Assembly (NCBI GenBank): GCA_018820745.1
Contig: JAHJNP010000033.1
Span: 1-5,834 of the forward strand
Direction: 5' to 3'
From: Gammaproteobacteria bacterium
GTDB lineage: Bacteria > Pseudomonadota > Gammaproteobacteria > Burkholderiales > Thiobacillaceae
Length of the DNA stretch: 5,834 bases
Shown here: positions 1 through 5,834 of the stretch, in pieces
How the letters are laid out: every line of letters begins with the position of its first letter
How positions within the stretch are numbered: the stretch's first letter is position 1
Position numbers and translations under genes: made by a program
Notes under the pieces: generated by a model
Database searches by the model: none
What the model was told of the DNA's origin: nothing
The model's input: the letters and a program-made list of their open reading frames with translations, nothing else

Positions 1-1
1 C

Positions 2-2545
2 AAGGAAGTGACCCTGGACGAGGACAAGAACCGGGTGGAAACCGTCAAGCGGGTGGAAACCACGCTCGGCCGTGCGTTGCTGTCCGAGATACTGCCGCCG
101 GGGCTGCCGTTCAGCTTTGTTGACAAGGCCTTGAAGAAAAAAGAAATTTCCAAGCTGATCAACGCCAGTTTCCGCAGCTGCGGCCTGCGCGAGACGGTGA
201 TTTTCGCTGACAAGCTGATGTACACCGGCTTCACCTTCGCCACCCGTGCGGGCATGTCGATTGCGGTCAAGGACATGCTGATCCCGAACGAGAAGAGCCA
301 GATACTGGGTGCGACCGAAGCCGAGGTGAAAGAGATCGAATCGCAATACACGTCGGGTCTGGTGACCCAGGGCGAACGCTACAACAAGGTGGTCGACATC
401 TGGGGCCGCGCCGGTGATGCAGTGGCCAAGGCGATGATGGGCCAGCTGGGCGGCGAGAAGGTCATCGACCGCCACGGGAAGGAAGTCACGCAAGAGTCGT
501 TCAACTCGATTTACATGATGGCCGACTCGGGCGCGCGCGGTTCCGCGGCACAGATTCGCCAGTTGGCGGGCATGCGCGGCCTGATGGCGAAGCCGGATGG
601 CTCCATCATTGAAACCCCGATCACGGCGAACTTCCGTGAAGGCCTGAACATGCTGCAGTACTTCATTTCGACCCACGGTGCACGCAAGGGCCTGGCCGAC
701 ACCGCGCTGAAAACCGCGAACTCCGGCTACCTGACGCGCCGCCTGGTCGACGTAACGCAGGATCTGGTGGTGACCGAAAATGATTGTGGCACCCGAAATG
801 GTCTGGTGGTGAAGGCGCTGGTTGAAGGCGGCGAAGTCGTGGAAGCGCTACGCGAGCGGATTCTGGGTCGCGTCGCTGCGGGCGATGTCATTCATCCGGA
901 AACCCAGGAAACCGTGTACGAAGCTGGCACCTTGCTCGTCGAAGACGTGGTCGACACGATCGAGTCGCTCGGCATCGACGAGGTCAAGGTGCGCACGCCG
1001 CTGACCTGCGAAACGCGCTACGGCCTGTGCGTCAAGTGCTACGGTCGCGACCTGGGCCGCGGCTATCTGATCAACGTCGGCGAGGCAGTCGGCGTGATTG
1101 CCGCACAGTCGATCGGCGAGCCGGGTACCCAGCTCACCATGCGGACCTTCCACATCGGCGGCGCCGCTTCGCGTGCCGCGGCGGCCAGCCAGCTTGAGGC
1201 AAAATCCAATGGCACGGTGCAGTACACCGCCACCATGCGTTACGTGACCAACGCCCGCAAGGAGCCGGTGGCGATTTCGCGTAGCGGCGAGATTCTCATC
1301 GCGGATGAAAGCGGCCGCGAGCGCGAGCGCCACAAGGTGCCTTATGGCGCGACGCTGATGGTGACCGATGGCGCCAAGATCAAAGCAGGTGCCGTGCTGG
1401 CGACGTGGGATCCGCACACCCGTCCGATCATCACCGAATACGCCGGACGCATCCGCTTCGAGAACATCGAGGAAGGCGTCACCGTGGCCAAGCAGCTTGA
1501 CGATGTCACCGGCCTGTCGACGCTGGTGGTGATCGATCCCAAGCGCAAGGCCAGCAGCGCCTCCAAAGGCCTGCGTCCGCAGGTCAAGCTGCTGGACGAG
1601 TCCGGCAATGAGCTCAAGCTGGCGGGGACTGAAACGCTGGTCAATATCACCTTCCAGATCGGTTCCATCATCACGGTGAAGGATGGCCAGGACGTGGCGG
1701 TGGGCGATGTGATCGCGCGCATCCCGCAGGAAACCTCGAAGACCCGCGACATTACCGGGGGTCTGCCGCGCGTGGCCGAGCTGTTCGAGGCGCGTTCGCC
1801 GAAAGATGCCGGCGTATTGGCTGAAGTTACCGGAACGGTCTCCTTCGGAAAGGACACCAAGGGCAAGCAGCGTCTGGTCATCACCGACCTCGACGGGGTG
1901 GCGAACGAGTATCTGATCACCAAGGAAAAGCACGTGACGGCGCACGACGGCCAGATCGTCCAGAAGGGTGAAATCATCGTCGACGGCCCGGTCGATCCGC
2001 ACGACATCCTGCGCCTGCGGGGGGTGGAAGCGCTGGCGCGCTACATCACCGACGAAGTGCAGGACGTCTACCGCCTGCAGGGGGTGAAGATCAACGACAA
2101 GCACATCGAGGTGATCGTGCGCCAGATGCTGCGACGCGTCACAGTCGCCGATCCGGGCGATACCGGCCTCATCCCCGGCGAGCAGGTCGAGCGCTCGGAA
2201 GTGCTGCAGATCAACGACGACATGGTGGCGGCCGGCAAGGAGCCTGCGGTCTACGATCCGATTCTGCTCGGCATTACCAAGGCGTCGCTGTCGACCGATT
2301 CCTTTATCTCGGCGGCTTCCTTCCAGGAGACCACGCGTGTCCTGACCGAGGCGGCCATCATGGGCAAGCGCGATGAGCTGCGCGGGCTGAAGGAAAACGT
2401 GATTGTCGGACGGTTGATCCCGGCAGGCACTGGTCTGGCCTACCACAATACCCGGCGCCGACAGGCTGCCGGGGAAGACCTGGGGGCCGAGCATCTGATC
2501 GAGGGTGGGGACGTGAACCCTACCGAGAATCAGGAAGTTGCTTGA
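2..2545 (+). CDS. rpoC: DNA-directed RNA polymerase subunit beta' (5'-truncated by window edge)
   Basis: This is the catalytic largest subunit of RNA polymerase. The reading frame is open from base 2, and the GTG at base 8 is an internal valine rather than the start. The visible 847 residues align with E. coli beta' from about residue 553, so roughly 550 N-terminal residues, including the NADFDGD active-site motif, lie upstream. Visible landmarks are the bridge helix with the R780/K781 equivalents (bases 683-688), the second zinc site with four Cys (codons at 785, 1007, 1028 and 1037, with the same spacing as E. coli C814/C888/C895/C898), and the trigger helix TMRTFHIGG with the H936 equivalent at 1151. 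The sequence-insertion domain SI3 spans roughly 1170-1740, followed by the DITGGLPRV segment and the conserved C-terminal [17 protein letters not shown] region near omega. The ppGpp site 2 residues N680/K681 (383-388) are present. In site 1, I619, D622 and Y626 are conserved, but the K615 position is Arg (188-190). The gene ends in TGA inside a promoter -35 box. Confidence 0.99.
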   Translation, partial: KEVTLDEDKNRVETVKRVETTLGRALLSEILPPGLPFSFVDKALKKKEISKLINASFRSCGLRETVIFADKLMYTGFTFATRAGMSIAVKDMLIPNEKSQILGATEAEVKEIESQYTSGLVTQGERYNKVVDIWGRAGDAVAKAMMGQLGGEKVIDRHGKEVTQESFNSIYMMADSGARGSAAQIRQLAGMRGLMAKPDGSIIETPITANFREGLNMLQYFISTHGARKGLADTALKTANSGYLTRRLVDVTQDLVVTENDCGTRNGLVVKALVEGGEVVEALRERILGRVAAGDVIHPETQETVYEAGTLLVEDVVDTIESLGIDEVKVRTPLTCETRYGLCVKCYGRDLGRGYLINVGEAVGVIAAQSIGEPGTQLTMRTFHIGGAASRAAAASQLEAKSNGTVQYTATMRYVTNARKEPVAISRSGEILIADESGRERERHKVPYGATLMVTDGAKIKAGAVLATWDPHTRPIITEYAGRIRFENIEEGVTVAKQLDDVTGLSTLVVIDPKRKASSASKGLRPQVKLLDESGNELKLAGTETLVNITFQIGSIITVKDGQDVAVGDVIARIPQETSKTRDITGGLPRVAELFEARSPKDAGVLAEVTGTVSFGKDTKGKQRLVITDLDGVANEYLITKEKHVTAHDGQIVQKGEIIVDGPVDPHDILRLRGVEALARYITDEVQDVYRLQGVKINDKHIEVIVRQMLRRVTVADPGDTGLIPGEQVERSEVLQINDDMVAAGKEPAVYDPILLGITKASLSTDSFISAASFQETTRVLTEAAIMGKRDELRGLKENVIVGRLIPAGTGLAYHNTRRRQAAGEDLGAEHLIEGGDVNPTENQEVA

Positions 2546-2570
2546 CAGAGGGCGACCCCTCCCCTAGAAT
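2542..2570 (+). promoter_or_regulatory. sigma70 promoter for the rpsL-rpsG-fusA-tuf operon
   Basis: A perfect -35 hexamer TTGACA (2542-2547) is followed by a 17-base spacer and the -10 hexamer TAGAAT (2565-2570, 5 of 6 matches to consensus). The -35 box contains the rpoC stop codon TGA (2543-2545). Transcription is predicted to start near G2576 or T2577, giving a leader of about 117 bases before rpsL. The discriminator CACGCG (2571-2576) is GC-rich, a property of promoters under stringent (ppGpp/DksA) control. No A/T-rich UP element is seen upstream. The assignment rests on sequence match and position, so the start site itself is inferred. Confidence 0.85.
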
Positions 2571-2580
2571 CACGCGTCTT

Positions 2581-2606
2581 TTTCCGGCCTCAAGTTTGCC
2601 GGGAAG
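2581..2606 (+). other. imperfect hairpin in the rpsL leader
   Basis: TTCCGGC (2582-2588) can pair with GCCGGGAA (2598-2605) around a nine-base loop, with G2601 bulged and a possible extra U2581-G2606 wobble. It lies at the 5' end of the predicted leader, between the promoter and the stronger hairpin. The same 5' arm could instead pair with CCGGGA at 2621-2626, which overlaps the 5' arm of the downstream hairpin. The structure was found by eye; no folding energy was calculated. Confidence 0.4.
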
Positions 2607-2621
2607 CGCAGGACTCTAGCC

Positions 2622-2652
2622 CGGGACGGCGTATAGCCGTCCCGCTTGTTTT
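2622..2652 (+). terminator. intrinsic terminator-like hairpin: end of rpoBC transcript or leader attenuator
   Basis: CGGGACGGC (2622-2630) and GCCGTCCCG (2636-2644) form a perfect nine-base-pair stem with the five-base loop GTATA. CTTGTTTT (2645-2652) follows, a moderately U-rich tract broken by C and G. It sits 77 bases after the rpoC stop, so it could end rpoBC transcription. It also lies inside the transcript from the promoter at 2542-2570, about 48 bases before the rpsL ATG. It would therefore affect str operon transcripts too unless it is leaky or regulated. The hairpin is seen directly; its termination activity is inferred. Confidence 0.7.
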
Positions 2653-2692
2653 AGAAACAATACGCTTACCTTAATTTTTCGGAATTTTTGAC

Positions 2693-3070
2693 ATGCCAAC
2701 GATTAACCAACTGATCCGCAAGCCGCGTCAGGCGCCAGTGGAAAAGAGCAAGGTCCCGGCCTTGAAGGCCTGCCCGCAGCGCCGCGGTGTATGCACCCGC
2801 GTGTACACCACGACGCCCAAGAAACCGAACTCCGCCTTGCGCAAGGTTTGCAAGGTCAAGCTCACCAGCGGCTTCGAGGTTATTAGTTACATCGGTGGTG
2901 AAGGCCATAACCTGCAGGAGCACTCGGTGGTGCTGGTGCGAGGCGGCCGGGTCAAGGACTTGCCGGGTGTGCGTTACCACACCGTGCGCGGCAGCCTGGA
3001 CACCGCGGGTGTCAAGGATCGCAAGCAGTCGCGTTCGAAGTACGGCGCCAAGCGCCCGAAAAAAGCTTAA
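2693..3070 (+). CDS. rpsL: 30S ribosomal protein S12
   Basis: S12 sits at the decoding centre of the small subunit, contacts 16S rRNA helices 27 and 44, and influences tRNA selection accuracy. The protein is 125 residues, close to the usual length for the family, starts [12 protein letters not shown], and carries the hallmark loops [14 protein letters not shown] (39-52) and [13 protein letters not shown] (84-96). Lys43 (bases 2819-2821) and Lys88 (2954-2956), the classical streptomycin-resistance positions, are both wild type. Asp89, the residue methylthiolated by RimO in other bacteria, is present. The ATG at 2693 matches the conserved N-terminus. Its Shine-Dalgarno is weak: only GGA (2681-2683) within an A/T-rich stretch. 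It is the first gene of the str operon, downstream of the promoter and hairpin leader. Confidence 0.99.
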   Translation: MPTINQLIRKPRQAPVEKSKVPALKACPQRRGVCTRVYTTTPKKPNSALRKVCKVKLTSGFEVISYIGGEGHNLQEHSVVLVRGGRVKDLPGVRYHTVRGSLDTAGVKDRKQSRSKYGAKRPKKA

Positions 3071-3088
3071 CTAGAGAGAGACAGGAAT

Positions 3089-3559
3089 ATGCCCCGTCGT
3101 CGCGAAGTCCCCAAACGTGAAATCCTGCCTGATCCGAAATTCGGTAATCAGGAGGTTTCGAAATTCATGAACGTCGTCATGTCCAGTGGCAAGAAGTCGG
3201 TTGCAGAGCGCATCGTCTATGGCGCGTTCGAGCAGATTGTCCAGAAGTCGGGCAAGGACCCCCTGGAAGTGTTCGGCGTTGCGCTGAACAATGCCCGTCC
3301 GATGGTCGAGGTGAAGAGCCGTCGTGTCGGTGGCGCTAACTACCAGGTGCCGGTTGAGGTGCGTTCAAGTCGCCGTACCGCATTGGCGATGCGCTGGCTG
3401 AAGGATGCCGCGCGCAAGCGCGGGGAGAAGTCCATGGGTGCCCGTTTGGCGGGTGAATTGCTGGACGCGGCCGAAGGTCGTGGCGGCGCAGTGAAGAAGC
3501 GTGAGGAAGTGCATCGTATGGCTGAAGCCAACAAAGCCTTCTCGCATTTCCGTTTCTAA
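3089..3559 (+). CDS. rpsG: 30S ribosomal protein S7
   Basis: S7 is the primary binding protein that nucleates assembly of the 30S head by binding the 3' major domain of 16S rRNA; it lines the mRNA exit channel near the E site. The product is 156 residues, the standard bacterial length without the C-terminal extension of E. coli K-12. It starts [19 protein letters not shown] and contains the conserved [15 protein letters not shown] segment (77-91) and the [15 protein letters not shown] segment (about 102-116). It ends in KAFSHFRF. The ATG follows the purine-rich GAGAGACAGGA (3076-3086). It begins only 18 bases after the rpsL stop, so the two are very probably co-transcribed. In E. coli S7 represses translation through a structured rpsL-rpsG spacer of about 100 bases; this spacer is too short for that element. 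Confidence 0.99.
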   Translation: MPRRREVPKREILPDPKFGNQEVSKFMNVVMSSGKKSVAERIVYGAFEQIVQKSGKDPLEVFGVALNNARPMVEVKSRRVGGANYQVPVEVRSSRRTALAMRWLKDAARKRGEKSMGARLAGELLDAAEGRGGAVKKREEVHRMAEANKAFSHFRF

Positions 3560-3576
3560 TCTCAACGCATAAAATT

Positions 3577-3583
3577 GGCAGGT
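3577..3583 (+). promoter_or_regulatory. ribosome binding site supporting the GTG start of fusA
   Basis: GGCAGGT contains AGG (3580-3582), eight bases before the GTG at 3591. This is normal Shine-Dalgarno spacing. It supports GTG, rather than a downstream ATG, as the start; the GTG start also yields the conserved EF-G N-terminus. Confidence 0.65.
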
Positions 3584-3590
3584 AATTAAC

Positions 3591-5681
3591 GTGGCACGCA
3601 CGACTCCTATTGAGCGCTATCGCAATATCGGCATTTCGGCCCATATTGACGCCGGCAAGACCACCACCACCGAGCGCGTCCTGTTTTACACGGGCGTGTC
3701 GCACAAAATCGGCGAAGTTCATGATGGCGCGGCCACCATGGACTGGATGGAGCAGGAGCAGGAGCGTGGCATTACGATTACATCGGCCGCAACGACCTGT
3801 TTCTGGAAGGGCATGGACGGCGGCTACCCTGAGCATCGGATCAATATCATTGATACGCCGGGTCACGTCGATTTCACGATTGAAGTGGAGCGTTCCATGC
3901 GCGTCCTGGATGGCGCTTGCATGGTGTATTGCGCCGTGGGTGGCGTGCAGCCGCAGTCCGAAACAGTGTGGCGCCAGGCAAACAAGTACAAGGTGCCGCG
4001 TTTGGCATTTGTGAACAAGATGGACCGCTCCGGCGCAGACTTTTTCAAAGTCTATGATCAGATGCGTCTGCGTCTGAAGGCGAACCCGATCCCGATTCAG
4101 GTTCCGATTGGTGCGGAAGAAAAGTTTGAAGGCGTGGTTGATCTCGTTCGTATGAAAGCGATTTATTGGGATGAGGCCAGTCAGGGTATGAAATTCGACT
4201 TGCGCGACATTCCGGCGGATCTGGTTGAGACCTGCAAGAAATGGCGTGAGACCATGCTGGAGGCGGCGGCGGAGTCTTCCGAAGAGATGATGAACAAATA
4301 TCTCGAGGAAGGTGACTTGTCGGAAGCGGATATCAAGTCGGGTTTGCGTGCACGCACCCTTGCCAGCGAAATTGTGCCCATGGTGTGTGGTAGTGCATTC
4401 AAGAACAAGGGCGTACAGGCCATGTTGGACGCTGTGGTTGAGTACATGCCTGCGCCTACCGACATTCTCCCGGTTAAGGGCGAGTTGGACGACGATACCA
4501 TTGGTGAGCGCAAGCCGTCCGATGATGAGAAATTCTCGGCGCTGGCGTTCAAGGTTGCAACCGATCCCTATGTGGGCCAGTTGATTTTCTTCCGTGTCTA
4601 TTCCGGTGTGGTCAAATCGGGTGACACGATTTACAACCCGATCAAGGGCCGTAAGGAGCGCTTGGGTCGCATTCTTCAGATGCATGCCAACCAGCGCGAG
4701 GAAATTAAGGAAGTGCGCGCGGGCGACATCGCCGCAGCGGTCGGTCTGAAGGATGTCACGACGGGCGATACGCTGTGCGACTTGAGTGACCCGATCACGC
4801 TCGAGCGGATGATTTTCCCCGAGCCCGTGATCCACGTTGCGGTCGAGCCGAAGACCAAGGCCGATCAGGAAAAAATGGGTATCGCCCTGGGCCGTTTGGC
4901 GCAGGAAGACCCGTCCTTCCGTGTCCGTACGGATGAAGAGAGTGGCCAGACGATCATGTCCGGCATGGGTGAGTTGCACCTGGAGATTCTGGTTGACCGG
5001 ATGCGCCGCGAGTTCGGCGTGGAAGCGAACGTCGGTGCGCCGCAAGTGGCCTACCGCGAGGCGATCAAAAAGGAAATCGAGCAGGAAGGCAAGCACGTCA
5101 AGCAGTCGGGCGGCAAGGGCCAGTATGGTCATGTCTGGATCAAGATGGGGCCGAACGAAACCGGCAAGGGCTTTGAGTTCGTCGATGCCATCAAGGGTGG
5201 CACGGTGCCGCGCGAATACATTCCCGCCGTCGAAAAGGGCCTGCGTGAGGCTTTGAATAACGGCGTGCTTGCGGGTTATCCCGTGGTTGACGTGAAAGTC
5301 ACGCTGTTTGACGGTTCCTACCACGATGTCGACTCGTCCGAGCTGGCATTTAAGCTGGCAGCGATCATGGCCTTCAAGGACGGCATGCGTAAAGCCAGCC
5401 CGATCCTGCTGGAGCCGATGATGGCGGTGGAAGTGGAAACGCCTGAAGACTATATGGGCGACGTCATGGGCGACCTGAACCGTCGCCGCGGCATCATCCA
5501 GGGCATGGACGACGTCGGCGGCGTCAAGGCGATCAAGGCGGAAGTGCCGCTCGCCGAGATGTTCGGTTATTCCACCGATTTGCGCTCGATGTCGCAGGGC
5601 CGTGCGACCTATTCGATGGAATTCAAGCACTACACCGAAGCACCGAAGAACATCGCTGAAGCAGTGATCGCCAAGAAATAA
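3591..5681 (+). CDS. fusA: translation elongation factor G (EF-G)
   Basis: EF-G is the cytoplasmic GTPase that drives translocation of tRNA and mRNA and, with RRF, ribosome recycling. The 696-residue product is the usual full length. The G domain shows G1 AHIDAGKT (17-24), the switch I region RGITI (59-63), G3 DTPGH with His92 (88-92), G4 NKMD (142-145) and G5 GSAFK (267-271). Domains II and III follow (about 300-480). Domain IV begins near [10 protein letters not shown] and carries His578 in SYHDVDSSE at the tip that enters the decoding centre. Domain V ends near the C-terminus. The start is GTG, chosen because [20 protein letters not shown] matches the family and an AGG lies eight bases upstream. 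It lies 31 bases after rpsG and 24 before tuf, in the classical str operon order. A paralogous fusA2 or tetracycline-protection protein is unlikely given this context. Confidence 0.99.
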   Translation: MARTTPIERYRNIGISAHIDAGKTTTTERVLFYTGVSHKIGEVHDGAATMDWMEQEQERGITITSAATTCFWKGMDGGYPEHRINIIDTPGHVDFTIEVERSMRVLDGACMVYCAVGGVQPQSETVWRQANKYKVPRLAFVNKMDRSGADFFKVYDQMRLRLKANPIPIQVPIGAEEKFEGVVDLVRMKAIYWDEASQGMKFDLRDIPADLVETCKKWRETMLEAAAESSEEMMNKYLEEGDLSEADIKSGLRARTLASEIVPMVCGSAFKNKGVQAMLDAVVEYMPAPTDILPVKGELDDDTIGERKPSDDEKFSALAFKVATDPYVGQLIFFRVYSGVVKSGDTIYNPIKGRKERLGRILQMHANQREEIKEVRAGDIAAAVGLKDVTTGDTLCDLSDPITLERMIFPEPVIHVAVEPKTKADQEKMGIALGRLAQEDPSFRVRTDEESGQTIMSGMGELHLEILVDRMRREFGVEANVGAPQVAYREAIKKEIEQEGKHVKQSGGKGQYGHVWIKMGPNETGKGFEFVDAIKGGTVPREYIPAVEKGLREALNNGVLAGYPVVDVKVTLFDGSYHDVDSSELAFKLAAIMAFKDGMRKASPILLEPMMAVEVETPEDYMGDVMGDLNRRRGIIQGMDDVGGVKAIKAEVPLAEMFGYSTDLRSMSQGRATYSMEFKHYTEAPKNIAEAVIAKK

Positions 5682-5693
5682 TTTTGATTATAT

Positions 5694-5697
5694 AGGG
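5694..5697 (+). promoter_or_regulatory. ribosome binding site of tuf
   Basis: AGGG lies eight bases upstream of the tuf ATG at 5706, within the 24-base A/T-rich fusA-tuf spacer. The spacer contains no hairpin or terminator, which supports co-transcription of tuf with fusA. Confidence 0.65.
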
Positions 5698-5705
5698 TAC
5701 TTGAA

Positions 5706-5834
5706 ATGGCTAAGGAAAAATTCCAGCGGACCAAACCGCACGTAAACGTTGGCACGATTGGTCACGTTGACCACGGCAAGACCACCTTGACCGCGGCGAT
5801 CACCACCATTTTGTCGAAGAAATTTGGCGGTGCG
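5706..5834 (+). CDS. tuf: translation elongation factor Tu (EF-Tu), 3'-truncated by window edge
   Basis: EF-Tu is the GTPase that carries aminoacyl-tRNA to the ribosomal A site. Only the first 43 of roughly 396 residues are inside the window. They start [19 protein letters not shown] and contain the complete G1 P-loop GHVDHGKT (19-26), including His20, Asp22 and Lys25. The following [16 protein letters not shown] is characteristic of proteobacterial, especially betaproteobacterial, EF-Tu. The open frame runs off the end of the window with no stop. Proteobacteria often carry two nearly identical tuf copies; the position after fusA makes this the str operon copy (tufA-like), but the number of copies cannot be judged here. 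Confidence 0.98.
   Translation, partial: MAKEKFQRTKPHVNVGTIGHVDHGKTTLTAAITTILSKKFGGA

Noticed and set aside
8..10. GTG at base 8 as the start of rpoC
   Set aside because: The frame is open to the window edge, and the residues correspond to about position 553 onwards of full-length RpoC, so this is an internal valine codon.
848..2494. A 548-codon open frame on the minus strand opposite rpoC
   Set aside because: It lies wholly opposite a conserved gene. The translation is rich in His, Arg, Asp and Leu, with no recognisable domain, as expected from the complement of G+C-rich coding sequence.
2571..2583. boxA-like antitermination site (GCGTCTTTTT) near the predicted transcription start
   Set aside because: The match to boxA (GCTCTTTA) needs a base gap and no boxB or boxC partner is evident, so it is not supportable as a feature.
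2646..2676. Second promoter just upstream of rpsL (TTGTTT with a downstream TTAATT)
   Set aside because: The -35 match is partial and no good -10 hexamer lies at 16-18 bases. The T-rich bases are better explained as the tail of the hairpin at 2622-2644.
3336..5630. A 764-codon open frame on the minus strand spanning the end of rpsG and nearly all of fusA
   Set aside because: It runs opposite two conserved genes and across their boundary. Its composition is typical of antisense to GC-rich codons, no family is recognisable, and there is no room for an independent gene.
5663..5693. tuf-specific promoter in the fusA-tuf spacer (GATTAT/TTATAT)
   Set aside because: Only 3-4 of 6 matches to the -10 box, no -35 box at proper distance, and the start site would fall at or inside the tuf ribosome binding site.

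Overview
This window is a stretch of bacterial housekeeping chromosome: the 3' part of rpoC, then rpsL, rpsG, fusA and the first 43 codons of tuf, all on the + strand. It covers the junction between the rpoBC operon and the str operon. The fused order rpoC-rpsL-rpsG-fusA-tuf, a G+C-rich composition, a proteobacterial-type RpoC with the large insertion in its trigger loop, and the EF-Tu N-terminus all suggest a betaproteobacterium. The genus cannot be fixed from this window alone.

Layout: bases 2-2545 encode the last 847 residues of RpoC (the start lies upstream of the window). Bases 2546-2692 are the only sizeable intergenic region. A near-consensus sigma70 promoter (TTGACA, 17-base spacer, TAGAAT) has its -35 box overlapping the rpoC stop codon. 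The predicted leader of about 117 bases carries one imperfect hairpin and one strong GC-rich hairpin followed by a U-rich tract, then the rpsL start. The remaining genes are packed closely: 18 bases between rpsL and rpsG, 31 between rpsG and fusA, and 24 between fusA and tuf. No terminator was seen between them, so they are probably one transcription unit that continues past the window end.

The genes share one task, gene expression: the catalytic RNA polymerase subunit, two 30S proteins (S12 at the decoding centre, S7 in the head), and the two translational GTPases that move tRNA and mRNA (EF-G) and deliver aminoacyl-tRNA (EF-Tu). The GC-rich discriminator of the promoter, together with largely conserved ppGpp- and DksA-contact residues in RpoC, fits growth-rate and stringent control of this operon; that is inference.

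No exotic or previously undescribed system was found. The part most worth a second look is the rpoC-rpsL junction, where a promoter, a terminator-like hairpin and a possible competing structure form a candidate attenuation leader.
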